Positions 21,740-33,000 of a stretch of 64,000 nt of DNA are shown here, in pieces. The stretch is from Cyathus striatus (lineage: Eukaryota; Basidiomycota; Agaricomycetes; Agaricales; Nidulariaceae): contig JAOVFP010000017.1 in assembly GCA_025738555.1 (NCBI GenBank), positions 2,542,001-2,606,000 on the forward strand. Direction: 5' to 3'. A program made the position numbers and the translations under genes. Below the pieces are notes generated by a model, which saw only the letters and a list, made by a program, of their open reading frames with translations, was not told the DNA's origin and made no database searches. Within the stretch, counting starts at the first letter, position 1; the number at the start of each line of letters is the position of its first letter.

Positions 21740-22472
21740 GTTTTGAAATTTTTGAAAAGCTGTTAAATCGAATCATGCGGAACTTGATTCATCCCCAAAA
21801 AATAGTTGCCTATCAACCGTTCTAATTATATGCGTGTATAATGAGTCGAGGGCATAGTGTGTCTCACATGGAGTTGGTACACATCGCAAACGTGTTGTTG
21901 AATGTTTTATGTTCGCATCGATTCGTATTCCTAGTCGGTACGCCGATGCCACAAACAATTTAAGAGAACTTGATGCAGTCGCATAAGTCAAGTTAAACAC
22001 GAGAAACCGAGATTTTTCAGACACGCAGGAGGAGGGCACTGGAGGACCGGACCGAGCGGGCGCTCCTTATAATTAGCGCCTTCTCCGCAGTGATAAACGG
22101 AATAAGATAAACCCACTTGTGACTTGGTCGCGTCTATGTTGTTGCGTTCTGACTCGTAAGTGAGTAGAGTAGGTACCCAGTACTTGAATATTGGGTCCGA
22201 ATCATTTGAAAATAAATGAAGTATCCTGATTCTCCAATTACTGCGCTGCGGCACTCCTCATTGCTCATAGGTGACAGCAAAGTTATTACTGTAATGTTGG
22301 GGATCAGTGACTTGCACCAACGATTAATTGGTTGCTCAATCGAGCCTATGCAAGGTACAAAGGGTATGTTTAAACAAGTGTGTAATCGATAAGTAATCGA
22401 TGGGTATCATTCATGACCGCCTCTGCTATTGCGCTGTAGATTCTAGAATGAGCCGACTACGAACACAGTATA
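21740..22472. other. Intergenic region upstream of the AAA ATPase gene
   Basis: About 730 bp; short frames only, no recognisable product. Holds the ATPase promoter and the 3' flank of cysteine-rich gene A. Confidence 0.35.
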
Positions 22473-22973
22473 TCACACTAGCTTACCATCAACTTTTTCA
22501 ACATTTGCTTCACCCGTGGAGCGCTGTTGTGGTTTATGGCCGGCGAACTCACGCATGCCCTCCTGTCTCTCGTAACTCCCCCTTCTATTTGGCTGCTTCT
22601 CCGCGTCTTCAGAGTTAATATCTTGAGGCAGCCCCATTTGCTCTCTTATATGATTTCGGTGCATCTCTCTTTGAGTTGAATGTCGCTGGTCAGATCCTGC
22701 GTCGAGTTCTGGCTCCATCTCTATCTCCCGGGACGGCTCACTTGGGCCACAACAGGGGACTAGTCGGACACAACGCCCTCGGATTAAATTAACTCAATAT
22801 AAATGCTCAAATGACTTACAGTATGTTGCACATAGTCTACACATATCACTTTGCCCGCAGATTGCTTCGTGAAAAGTCAGGTTCTAAGCCACTGGGACAC
22901 AAAAGAATGTGAGATGCTCACTGAAACATGAAAAACAACAGCAGCAGAGTTCACAGCAGTCGGCCCCGGACAT
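22473..22973 (-). CDS. Cysteine-rich small protein A (tandem paralog)
   Basis: Exons 22973-22922, 22864-22820 and 22759-22473, with introns of 57 nt (CTGAC branch site, ending CACGAAG) and 60 nt, give 127 aa with no stop. The first 36 residues hold 12 cysteines: CCELCCCCFSC, then TICG, DMCRLC and YFPCCG. The rest is a hydrophilic, charged tail (EPSREIEMEPELDAG..., QEGMREFAGHK). There is no signal peptide. The cysteine cluster could be S-acylated and hold the protein at a membrane, or bind metal (inference). An out-of-frame ATG 8 nt upstream may reduce initiation. A GTAAGC near the end could start a further intron, changing only the last residues. Family not recognised. Paralog B lies 0.7 kb upstream on the same strand. 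Confidence 0.6.
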
Positions 22974-23678
22974 GTTGACATAAAATGAGCAAAGTAGAAA
23001 GGAGGGAATGTGTACACAGAATCAATATAAAGTTGGTGGTGGGAGCGACGGGTCAACCGACTATAGAGAGGGCAAGACAAAGAGGGTGTTTCGGAGGGTG
23101 TTCCCCGTTGTTAATGCCTCGCCTCGGTATTTAAAACGCGTCTAGTCTTTCGTCATCATTCCCGAAATGATAAACCCTTTATGGACTTACCGGAAACGAT
23201 GCGGATCCTATGTTTCACATGGTTGAGCATGCTAGTTGAATTACTACAGACCATTTTCAGTTCTTCATAACTCTGATAACTTTCCCTCCAACTTTTAGGC
23301 CACGAGCTTGAATACCATGGGTAATGTTTTCGGTCCCTTTGCTTGGCGGCTTCGAGAATCACTGAGGCTATGCATATTCTTAAATTGTTGTTCTAATGGA
23401 AAGCAGTAACATCGGAAGCCTTGGCGACCGTAACCAAGAAAATATAAATACCCAATCTGTGGGGAAGAAATTTCAGATTGTTCAAGAAGAAAAGTAAGTG
23501 TACCCGCTGAACATCGTACCGAGTCACACAGCGGTCAACTTCGGATTTTGATTATCAAGGATTCGATTATTATCATATCATTATATCACGAAGTCCACGT
23601 TCAAAGGCAATGTGTTACTACAGAAGCCACTTAGTTTTGCTCAGCCTCCTGTGAACGACAGTGTGAGTGGTACCAGAG
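22974..23678. other. Region between the two cysteine-rich genes
   Basis: About 700 bp. A TTATAT at about 23026 suits gene A. A minus-strand frame at 23180-23362, bounded by splice-like CCTCAG and GTAAGTCC signals, could be a stray exon (VILEAAKQRDRKHYPWY), but I could not attach it to either gene. Confidence 0.35.
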
Positions 23679-24301
23679 TCAACGCATATTGTGAATGATG
23701 AACACAGAAACGGTCTCACCCTTCGCAGTTTCCTTAGAAGCCAGTCCTGGCAATTCCTCATTGACTATAGTACGAGAAGGTTGTGGTGACTCAGAAGTTA
23801 ATTGTACTGATAACTGTTGACTACGTCGAACAGTTGAGCTGCCACCGCTGCTGATGGGTTCCGCCGGGGACGTCTGTTGGGCAGTAGAATTTACAGATTC
23901 CATTAATTGTCCTGATACTAATTGTTTATCATTTGCTGAGCCATCGCTAACGCGGGGATCCGGATACGTTCCCTCGACCAGTTGAACATGCATAGGAGGC
24001 GTAGGGCGAGGCTGCATTTCAATAACATCTGGAAGCTCTTGGATAAGATTTCGAATTTTTTGCCTTCTTTCTGAATTATCTTCTGTCCGACCTGTTACAG
24101 TCTCTTCTGGCCATTGCATTGCTTCGTTTCGACTGTTTTTGCATTCGCAGCACTGACAACGTGGATAGCATTCACAGTGGTTAACCTGTGGACATAACGC
24201 TGTCATAGGTAACTTGTTGTAGGTCATTGAAAAGAATTTATAAGGTTCTGGAGCTTACAGCACATTCCACAGAGTAAGAACCATATTTCACAACAGTCCA
24301 T
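23679..24301 (-). CDS. Cysteine-rich small protein B (tandem paralog)
   Basis: Exons 24301-24259 and 24199-23679, joined across a 59-nt intron (GTAAGC...ATGACAG), give up to 187 aa. The first 34 residues carry 11 cysteines (MDCCEIWFLLCGMC, SLCP, HCECYPRCQCCEC). The remainder is polar and Ser/Gln/Glu-rich, with a short helical QKIRNLIQELPDVIEM segment. Architecture and first-intron position match gene A: cysteine block first, charged disordered tail after. A GTGAGA donor near 23721 offers an alternative ending a few residues after AKG. No known domain recognised; same membrane-tethering or metal-binding speculation as gene A. Confidence 0.55.
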
Positions 24302-25257
24302 GGAAAGCGTTGGTTTCTTCAAGATTCAGTAGCGTTTCAACTTGAAATACTCGATTCCGAGTGAGAAAGTGCAAAGAAGCCCATCAATGATTCACAGCAA
24401 TCTTAAATATATCGTTCGTGATCCTGAGGCTACTAGCTCAGTAAAATTACGTACCTGTACATTGTAAGTTGAGTCCCAGGATTATGTCAACCTCTACAAT
24501 GTACACTGATGCACGTATGTACATAATACAACGGTTACCGTCAGACTCTTTTTGACTCGATCCTAATTTTGGACGTGCGGTGAAGACAGAAACGGACTTT
24601 CAAACTATTATAACTCCGAAGCATCGAGTGGCAAGTTACGGACCTGCCAGGTTGCCGCGGTGGCCCATCATTCTACCACTGCACTCTACATTTGATCTAC
24701 ATGCTTAGTACTGCTGCTCGCCGTTATGGAGCACGAGAGGGTAACTTGGAGGTTAGTCCGATTGTGCAACATAAAAGCTGACCATAGGCACTTTTGGTTA
24801 TTGGTAACCATGCTACGAATTGGCCAAGTTGGATCCTCTTGGAACAAGGCATTTTCAGTGATCAATTTCAACTGCCCGCTGATAAATTGCTAATATAACA
24901 TTGATGAACGACTTACCCAGCGAAAATTCACTTACCAATGGTACAATGTATGCTGGAATGCGTGGCACTTAACGGGGCGGAATTGGACTACTGGTGAGTA
25001 GATTGCAATATATAACAACTAATGAACAGGAAGCTATGCATATGAAACCAATATAATACAGAGAAAAGAAACTAAAGAAACTAAATGCGATGCAGGGTGT
25101 CCGTGGTTATATGCCAGTTAACAAAGCTCATTGTGGGCTTCTAATCTTAAACCATCCTTCTCTTCTCGACGACAGGGACGGTGAGGTTCTGCAGACCCGA
25201 TAAATTAGTTGAAGTTGATCTATATTCCTGGTGGAACTCAACGACTACGACTCCTCA
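24302..25257. other. Intergenic region, no gene seen
   Basis: About 950 bp, promoter of cysteine-rich gene B at its left edge. Only short frames without recognisable features. Confidence 0.35.
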
Positions 25258-27090
25258 CTAAATAAACCATCTTGGTTCAACATCAGCTGGGTAATAAAGC
25301 CCATAATCAAACAGAATCTCCGCTGACTCTTGTGAGCGGTAGCGGTAGCCAGCTTCTTTTCTCGTGATGGAGCCGTAATCGTTGATTGTTTGACTCACCT
25401 CTTCACCCTCGAGTCTAACGGCGCGGCGAGCTCTGGCGCGCTTGATAAGTTTCGTGACCATCAAGAAGCCGAGGAGAGCGACGAAGACAAAGGCACCAGT
25501 GAAGGCGGCCTGAACGTGGGAGGCGGAATCAGAGTCGAAGAGATCAACCACATTGCCAGCTCCGCAAATTTGCTTCCACTGCCTGTTGCTGGTGATGGCA
25601 GCATTCTAACAATGCGAAGTCAAAACTTGTTCATGGTAGGTACCCGGTCTACAGCTTACCTCTGCACGGTAGATGAATTCGGTGAGGGGAATGTCAGCAT
25701 GGTGGCCGAAGACATGGACATCGCTGAAGCCTCCCGCAGTTCCATTCCTGAAACGGACGCGGAGGAAGTCACGGACATCGGGGGGAGAACCGCGGCGGAG
25801 CTCAATAGCGATGGCAGAAGCGTAGTCAGCTAGCGGAGGGTTAAGGATTATATTTTTGAAGAATAGGTGAGAACTTACGCATCGCCTTGAGCTCAGGGCG
25901 CTCTTTGGTAATACCAGTCTGGTGGAAAAAGGAAATGAATGGCTGGTAGGTAGTTTCGATCAACATGAACTGGAGGGGTCGCCATTGAAGGCAATACGCT
26001 CCAAGGAAGTAAGGATAGTGTGCATGATGGTACGACCGGCAACTAAAGCCGATATTAGAAATATCAAAATGAAAAGCAGGGAGGCGCACCATTAGCAATG
26101 TCATTGATCTCGTCAGATCCGAAGACGCCAGCTTCGTGGAAGTTAGCCCAATGACGAGCCTGTTCGACAAACGAAGGGGGGAGACGGTGAGCATAAGTCT
26201 TGTTGTGGGTGAGCTGAGAGTGGAGGAAATCGTGGAGCTTTAAGAAGTAATAAATTATCAGATCCTATCATTGCGAGGGTTTCGTGCTTACATTCCACTG
26301 AAACAGATATATCAGTAAAGACTAACATATTAACATATAAATTATCAAGTTCAGACTTACAGCATTCTCCAGAGTTGTAGGGCGACCAAAGACAAAGTCC
26401 TTGATCGAATCCATAAAAGGAGCAGCTTGCTTTGCCTTGTCCTTGAATTCACTGGAGCTGTAGAACTCCTTAATGTGCTTCTCGAAAGCCTGATCGAAGT
26501 TCGAATAAATTGCAATTATGTAAGGAAAAGAAACTCACTGGGCAGTTAGTCCAACTCTCCAAGGAACGATCGTTTCCAGGTTCAACCGTCTCAACTGCAA
26601 GTCCCTCAACACCATCCTGAAAGAGATAATTAACTTCTGCCTACCTGGGACATACTGGTATCCTCCGAGAGGGGCAACGACGGTCGTCTCATTGGCGAGG
26701 ACGATCTTGTTGTTCTTATTGGGAGGGAAGAGACCCTGGAGAAGAGCGATGGCGGAGTCGAAGACAACTGTTCCCTCCATACCGGCCTTCACTCGAACTT
26801 TGAGCTCGTTGTTATCAACGAGGTCCGAACGGACGCCCTCGATGTAAGAGGGTGAGGAGCTATCCAAATAGATGGAGCGCAAAAGAGCTCCAAGGCTGTT
26901 AGATTCGACCTGGTAGAAGACGTTGTCTGAGATACGGGAATTTCGGGAAGAAATCGCGGCAAGTATTTACCTCGCCGAGGGCCGTGGTTTCTGCATTGGA
27001 AGCAGCGTAGGTGTTGGGATCCTGATACATGTTGTATCGATCGCCATTGCGGGCAATGATGATGACGCCGAGTACTTTTGACAACAACAT
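25258..27090 (-). CDS. Membrane-anchored histidine-phosphatase-like protein (one frameshift)
   Basis: Nine exons: 27090-26971, 26909-26645, 26594-26539, 26489-26361, 26297-26292 (6 nt, Trp-Asn), 26237-26090, 26042-25879, 25829-25660 and 25605-25258. Together they make 1406 nt; one missing C in GACCCCTCC (exon 7, near 25965) brings this to 1407, 468 aa. Family blocks: YQDPNTYAASNAETTALGE, GALLRSIYLDSSSPSYI, APLGGYQYVPVETVEPG, GRTIMHTILTSLERI, FMLIETTYQPFISFF and the late GHHADIPLTEFIYR, where the proton donor region lies. The expected RHGxR catalytic motif reads RNGDR (residues 14-18). A hydrophobic helix (GAFVFVALLGFLMV) near the C-terminus anchors it. Related to acid phosphatase/phytase-like phosphoglycerate-mutase-fold proteins; activity uncertain. 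Confidence 0.85.
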
Positions 27091-30000
27091 TGTTGGAACT
27101 CTAGCTCGTTATAGATGGGAGGTGAGTAGGAGGGGTGTTGAGATGTAGTATGCGCAGAAAGGATGGGTATAAGTAGGGTTCACTGTTCATCTTCACCTCG
27201 AATAATACTCGTGCTAGGAGCTGCAGGCCACGCGAAGCATGGTGATGGGGAACCGTAGCTTGCTTTGTTTTGGCGATGCACCCCCATCTATCCGGAGTTT
27301 CAGTGAGCCAAGCTTGTAATAGTTGTAACCCCCATCTAAAGGCGCGGAGTCGAGACATGGGTGTTTGGTCGGCGTGCGGTTTACGCATTGCAACAGTTCT
27401 TTGATTCGATTCGCTGGAACCAGCTAACACCAGATTATTTCATGTGGCATTGAATCCATCTCCCCAGGAGCAAGGAAGAACGGAATATTCCATTGCTCCA
27501 TAGTCGAAAAGCGGTAAGAAACATATGTCGACGCGAATCACGTCTATAATGCACTATTTACAAACATCACATATACACATGCTGGAGGAAAAATGGGGAA
27601 TTACAGGTAAGTCATTAATGTTCTTTGATCATGTGCTCGCGCTCGTGTGCTCTGCGTGTTTTCCTGCGGCCTGGTCTATTTTGATTATCACATATATGCC
27701 GTTGTTTTGCCCAATAGCTTTTCACTAGCACTATCAAAGGGCAGTAGATTTATCCTCGAGTTCGGGGAGTAGTTGCAGGAATCAGTGCCTCCCCAGTGCC
27801 TCGAGGCGATGTTCCTGGAGAAGTTGCCCTTTTTGACGACTATGAGGAAAACGTTGTAAACGCTGAGGTTGGAGAAATGAAGTTTATTTCGCGCGACAGA
27901 GTCGCTTCCGTATGCGGATGAAGAATATGAAATGGGGCATTTACGGAAAACTTCAACATATATAAAATCTTTAGCTAGCTGTCCTCCGTTATCCGGCGAA
28001 CGATAGACGGAGTACACGACTATCTCCACTGCTCCAGTTTACACCCAGGATGTGTACCTTTATACATATGACCCATGAAATTTACGGTGAATAATTGTTG
28101 AGCCTATTCGCTTCAGAGAGAGCATCTCCGAATGACGGTGACGCGGTGACAGGACGACATGAGTTTGTCACGCCACGAGGCTGTCGTTATTCCGAATGTA
28201 GATGATGGTGCATAGATGAATCACGACGGAATCCTTCGCAGGTAGATCGTCTCTGTTTGACCTCGACTACATGGCTGATTGCCTCTTTAACAATGCTGAC
28301 GCGATGGGATAGCCACTTTCATTCTCATTCTGTTAATATTAGGAAGGGTGTGCTGCAGTAGTAGAGTCCCGGTAACTCTAATGGTAAATGTTAACGTACT
28401 AAAATTGAAAAACTGTGTCGCTCAACCCTTACAAAAATACCGTGGGTTGCTGAACTGGAAAGAACGGAAGGAGATCGTTCGCATCGACTCTAAGCCGTCA
28501 TAGGATGGAAACAAAGGAGATTGGGAAGTAAGAGAAAAATATTGCACTGTATTACTATCGGTTGTAAGTTGAACTCGTGTTGCGCAACAACCCTCAACCT
28601 CCGCAGGTCAAACCAAAGCTTCACGATCAGTGATATTTCATCAAATGTAACCTCAATCCTATGCCTCGAGTGACTGGGACAGGTAGCTTGAATCGCTGTG
28701 GTACTCAATAGTGGTATCATGGCATTTTTGGCGGGCTATATGGGAACGTGGCATCGTGGACCAGATGTTTGCAACGGAACACAGATGGCAACTATGAATT
28801 GTAAGAGCATTGCCATCTGGAACACTATGTGGGAGTTCATGCCAACAACAACTTGGACCTAAAAATGTCAGCGAAATTCCATTACTGATCATCATTTAGA
28901 AAACAAAATAGGGAATTTTCAATGGCACGGCGGATATCTGAGGTTGTATCGAAACGATATCTGTTGTGCCTATAATTATGAAAGTTGGAGCCGGTATTAA
29001 TTCACTGTGAAAGGAAACACAGGAACGCATACCTCACATACCTTTAAAGAACTATTATTCAACTGATCGAAAGAGTTGCGGCACGGCCTTCTGTTACTGT
29101 TTTATTTGCAGGATGGAGCGGGAGCTTTGAATGTCATAGCACCCTAAAGCATGAATGTTTGGACTGATGTTGAATCAGTGATGAAGCTTCTAACAGGGTA
29201 TTAACAGATTCAGCAGCTTTCAGATGAAATGAAATAACGATGAACTTATCATAAACCACAGGACTCGAATCTAAAGTATTCCTGAAGGATCTGAACAAAA
29301 TTTTGAGGCCGTTCAAAACGAGGTATTTCAAAGGGAAAGTGTACCGTAACCTCCTCCGGGGGGTGCGGATGCGTTGACACAAAGATAATGTCTGTTTAAG
29401 CAAGGGTTACGATAAAACAGTTCTCCCAATCAAAAAATAGGCCATAATGGCCTCTCGTCGGGGCTGTAGCGATCAGCAACGTTAGTAAAATCCTTGATTT
29501 CGGGAGGGATTCGTCCAACCTGAGACTGCGGAGATGCCTCATTCTCACAGTGCGTATACGCCATGCAACAATTACACTGGCCGCGTACGATCAACGGATA
29601 ATTCCAAGGCCATGGATCTACTGCTGGGAGCCTGTAGCCATGGCTGTACTTACAATGCCCACTACCGTCACTTGAGAAGTAGTAAGTTTTGGCACTTTAT
29701 TTGGTTTCAAAGCAACAAATTATATGTGTGAATAGATTCGAGAACAGCCTCGGTTTGACTCTCATGCCATGGCCTGAATATACATAGTGTTTCGAGGAAC
29801 CTAAAGATGCTTCTTCATAATGGAAGACAGTGATGTTCTAAGATGAATACCTGTACATTGATGCATAAGAAAGATATTCTCAGTACCATGAGGCTACCAC
29901 ACCAACTGGAGCTATCATATTAGATACTAGTCGTGACTACAAGAAAAACTTATGGCGCATTGCAAAAACTAGTACCATCAGTGGCACATAGGCAATGCAA

Positions 30001-33000
30001 GGACGATCAGTGAGCCACTTTTGTGGGCATTGGGGTATTAAAGATAAAATTTTCGAACTGCATTCGTTAACGCTGGGACACTGAAATTATACCATGTACC
30101 TGTTTCAGGGATTGTCATCGACGTCAGACCATGAACTAGAATAGTATGAGAACAGTTACTCACTGTACACAGCAGCAAGGAGGGATTAGCCCTGAGTACA
30201 AAGCGCCTGCAATGACTTATACCCACACATCCCGGTCAACGACTCGCCGTTTAAAATAACTATTTAGTGTGGTGATGATGTCTCTCTGTAGACTCTATCG
30301 GGAGCTCTAAGAATAGTAAACCGATTTGATAGATAAGTAAGAAAGAAGCTCAAAATGAATGCCCATGCGCGCTTATCTTAGCGTTAGTATGATGAAATAG
30401 ACTGTGAGCGTTTCGTGAGCGTCACACTGAGAACGGAATGCAAATCGTCAATGACCACGATAAGAACGGTAAAAGAGGAGGATGACGATCACTACGGATT
30501 GGCGGTATGTTAAGTGTGATCTGACTCAAGATCGTTGATTGTGTTCAAAGATGATTGATCGTTAAAACTAGATCTCGAAGGTCAGAAATGTCGATTACGT
30601 TCTGGTCTATATGATTACACAATACCATGGACCGCAAGACCTTCACCAGTGGGCGGTAATTTCAAGTCTCCGATACTTGCTCCCACCGCTTTGTCCCCGG
30701 GATCAATCAAACACCGGAACAGAAATGAAGGCAATCTCATGATTCACTTAACGGAAGTGTTTCTCTAAGTATCTCATTCCTAGTTTTGGCATTCAGAGCT
30801 CTCGACCACGAAAGTTCAAACGGAATCCAAATTTGTCTTCGTCTAAACCTGGCCATGCGTACGTTGCGGCCCAATCCTGTGCAGTGTAATGCGACTAGGT
30901 CCGGCCATGGCTAATTATAAGCAAGAATAGATTGCAATTCAAATATACCCCATCGAGAAATATATCATGTACGTCGGTGAAAACATACGCAAGCTTAAGC
31001 GAATGGGCGATATTGCTTCAAGGGAAAACATACGTAGAAACCATCATCTGTTATAAGCGATACTGAAAATTTTGAGGGTGTCCTCTTTCGTGCAACTGTA
31101 TACTCGCGCTATTCAAGTTTGTGAGAAGTAAGGCTACTCGTACTTAGTCTTATCAACCGCAGAAAATAAAACTTTGACCGGTGATATATCGAAAGCGGTG
31201 GAGTGTGTGCCTTCAAAGTTTCAAGCCTCAATCTTCAAGTTCCATCGGTGTTCTTGAATCGATTCAATCACTACATTACAATAATACCGGATGGAGAGAG
31301 TAGTCATGAAAACATACTGCCCGTAACTCTGGGTTTCCCCTCACACCAAATAGATGGTATGTATTTGCTAAAAATTAGTCGACGGAGGTCTATGCGATGA
31401 ATTTCAAGCTATCGTGGTCTCGCAAGAACGACAGTAGGTGTAGCGAGGTCCACGCGGATTAAGCGCCATAAACATCTTATCTTCTACTTCTTTCCTCCAC
31501 AACGACGCTCTCGATCCTCTGAAGGATAGGCAAGAAGGTAGCTTCAGAGTAAGAAGAGAATATCAGAAGTTGAAAAGAAGAAAAAGCTATAAAGAAAAGA
31601 AGTAGAATCATCGTCGGCATGTCTTTTGAATTCGTAGAAGCAGGTTGAGAAAGGAATACTGAACAGCAAAGTTGCAGGGTGAGATGGAACAGTGAAAGAG
31701 CAAGGCTTGGCACGGTATCGTAACATGGGAAGTCGAAGTAATCGACGGCACGCGTTGATATAACGGCTCCGAATGTCAAAAAGTATTCATGGCTCAGAGT
31801 TGTCATATCAGATAGATATGCATTTTGAAATGACCCGTGCATGTCTTATTGGAGACTGACTATCGACACCTCCTGACATACAGAATAGAGCAGGGGTATG
31901 GATAATTATGGACGTGTATATCACGTAAGAAGCTGTCAAAACATGGGAAGAAGTGGTTTCAAACATGGCAAGAAATTTGGAAAATGGCTGCGGGTATGGA
32001 AGAGGTACAAAACCAGCCACATTTTAATAAATCTCACTCACAAACTTTGAAGCCAAATAGGTTGCATGTAGCATATGTTGATGTTGAAGTACCTCGACAG
32101 CGAAGGGAAGGTTCGGCCGTTGAAAATACCGGATGCTCACTATGTCTTGCTAGAAGATACGAACTTCTGAGTCAGATATCGTATACATATGTGTATATTT
32201 TCGTCTATAGCAAGCTACATCTAAAATTTAGCTTAACAAAAGTTGAAGAGCCAGAAGACATACATAGATAGTTATCACGTCGGTTTGTCTAACTTCTTAA
32301 GTATACGCCGTATCCAAAGGAAGTTGAAGAATACATATATATGGCGGACTTGCTCATCGCACTAGAGACGAAAGACCTAGAAAATTCCTAGCGAAATTTT
32401 TTGAACTTCAGTGGGAAAAAAAAGCGCAAGCCTAACATAAAACCGCTCGTCTCCGTTCATGTTCGAACTGAAACTTGGAGAAATACTTAGCTAAGGTTGT
32501 TGCCGATATTCCAGGAAATTAGGCTGCCTTCAGCTAAGCGAGCTTTCGTTTCCTTCAAGACATCCACATAGATTGACAGAGGCATATTTGTGTAAGAAGC
32601 TAGCTGTAGATTCTTGAGTACTGAAGAGGCAATTCGGTGGATGAGCGGTATACCGGTAAGGTTGAATCAGGAACTGGAAGCAAACTTGAAGGTCAAGTGA
32701 TGGACACCTGGGAAACCACGTAGTAATCATGATTAGGGCAGGTCATTTCGTGGATCGTTAGCGCTCTCTCTTGGGCGCCTCGCTGGAAATCCTCTGTCTT
32801 CTAATTATTGCTGTCAGAAGAAGCTTCATCTGTATACTTCTACAAAGCCCGTTATCATTGATAATGTCTGCTTGCCGTTTCAACACTATCTGCCGTTGTG
32901 TCTTTCTGGACATATTAATGCGTCCTGCTTATCGACTCGCTTGCGAAGAGTCATAAATAAGATAATAATTGTCCATCGTTTCATCAGTCAGACGACGCCA

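Noticed and set aside
27688..28029. 113-codon minus-strand frame downstream of a TATAAAGG
   Set aside because: Opens with GTG rather than ATG, no acceptable splice to an upstream start, no recognisable product.
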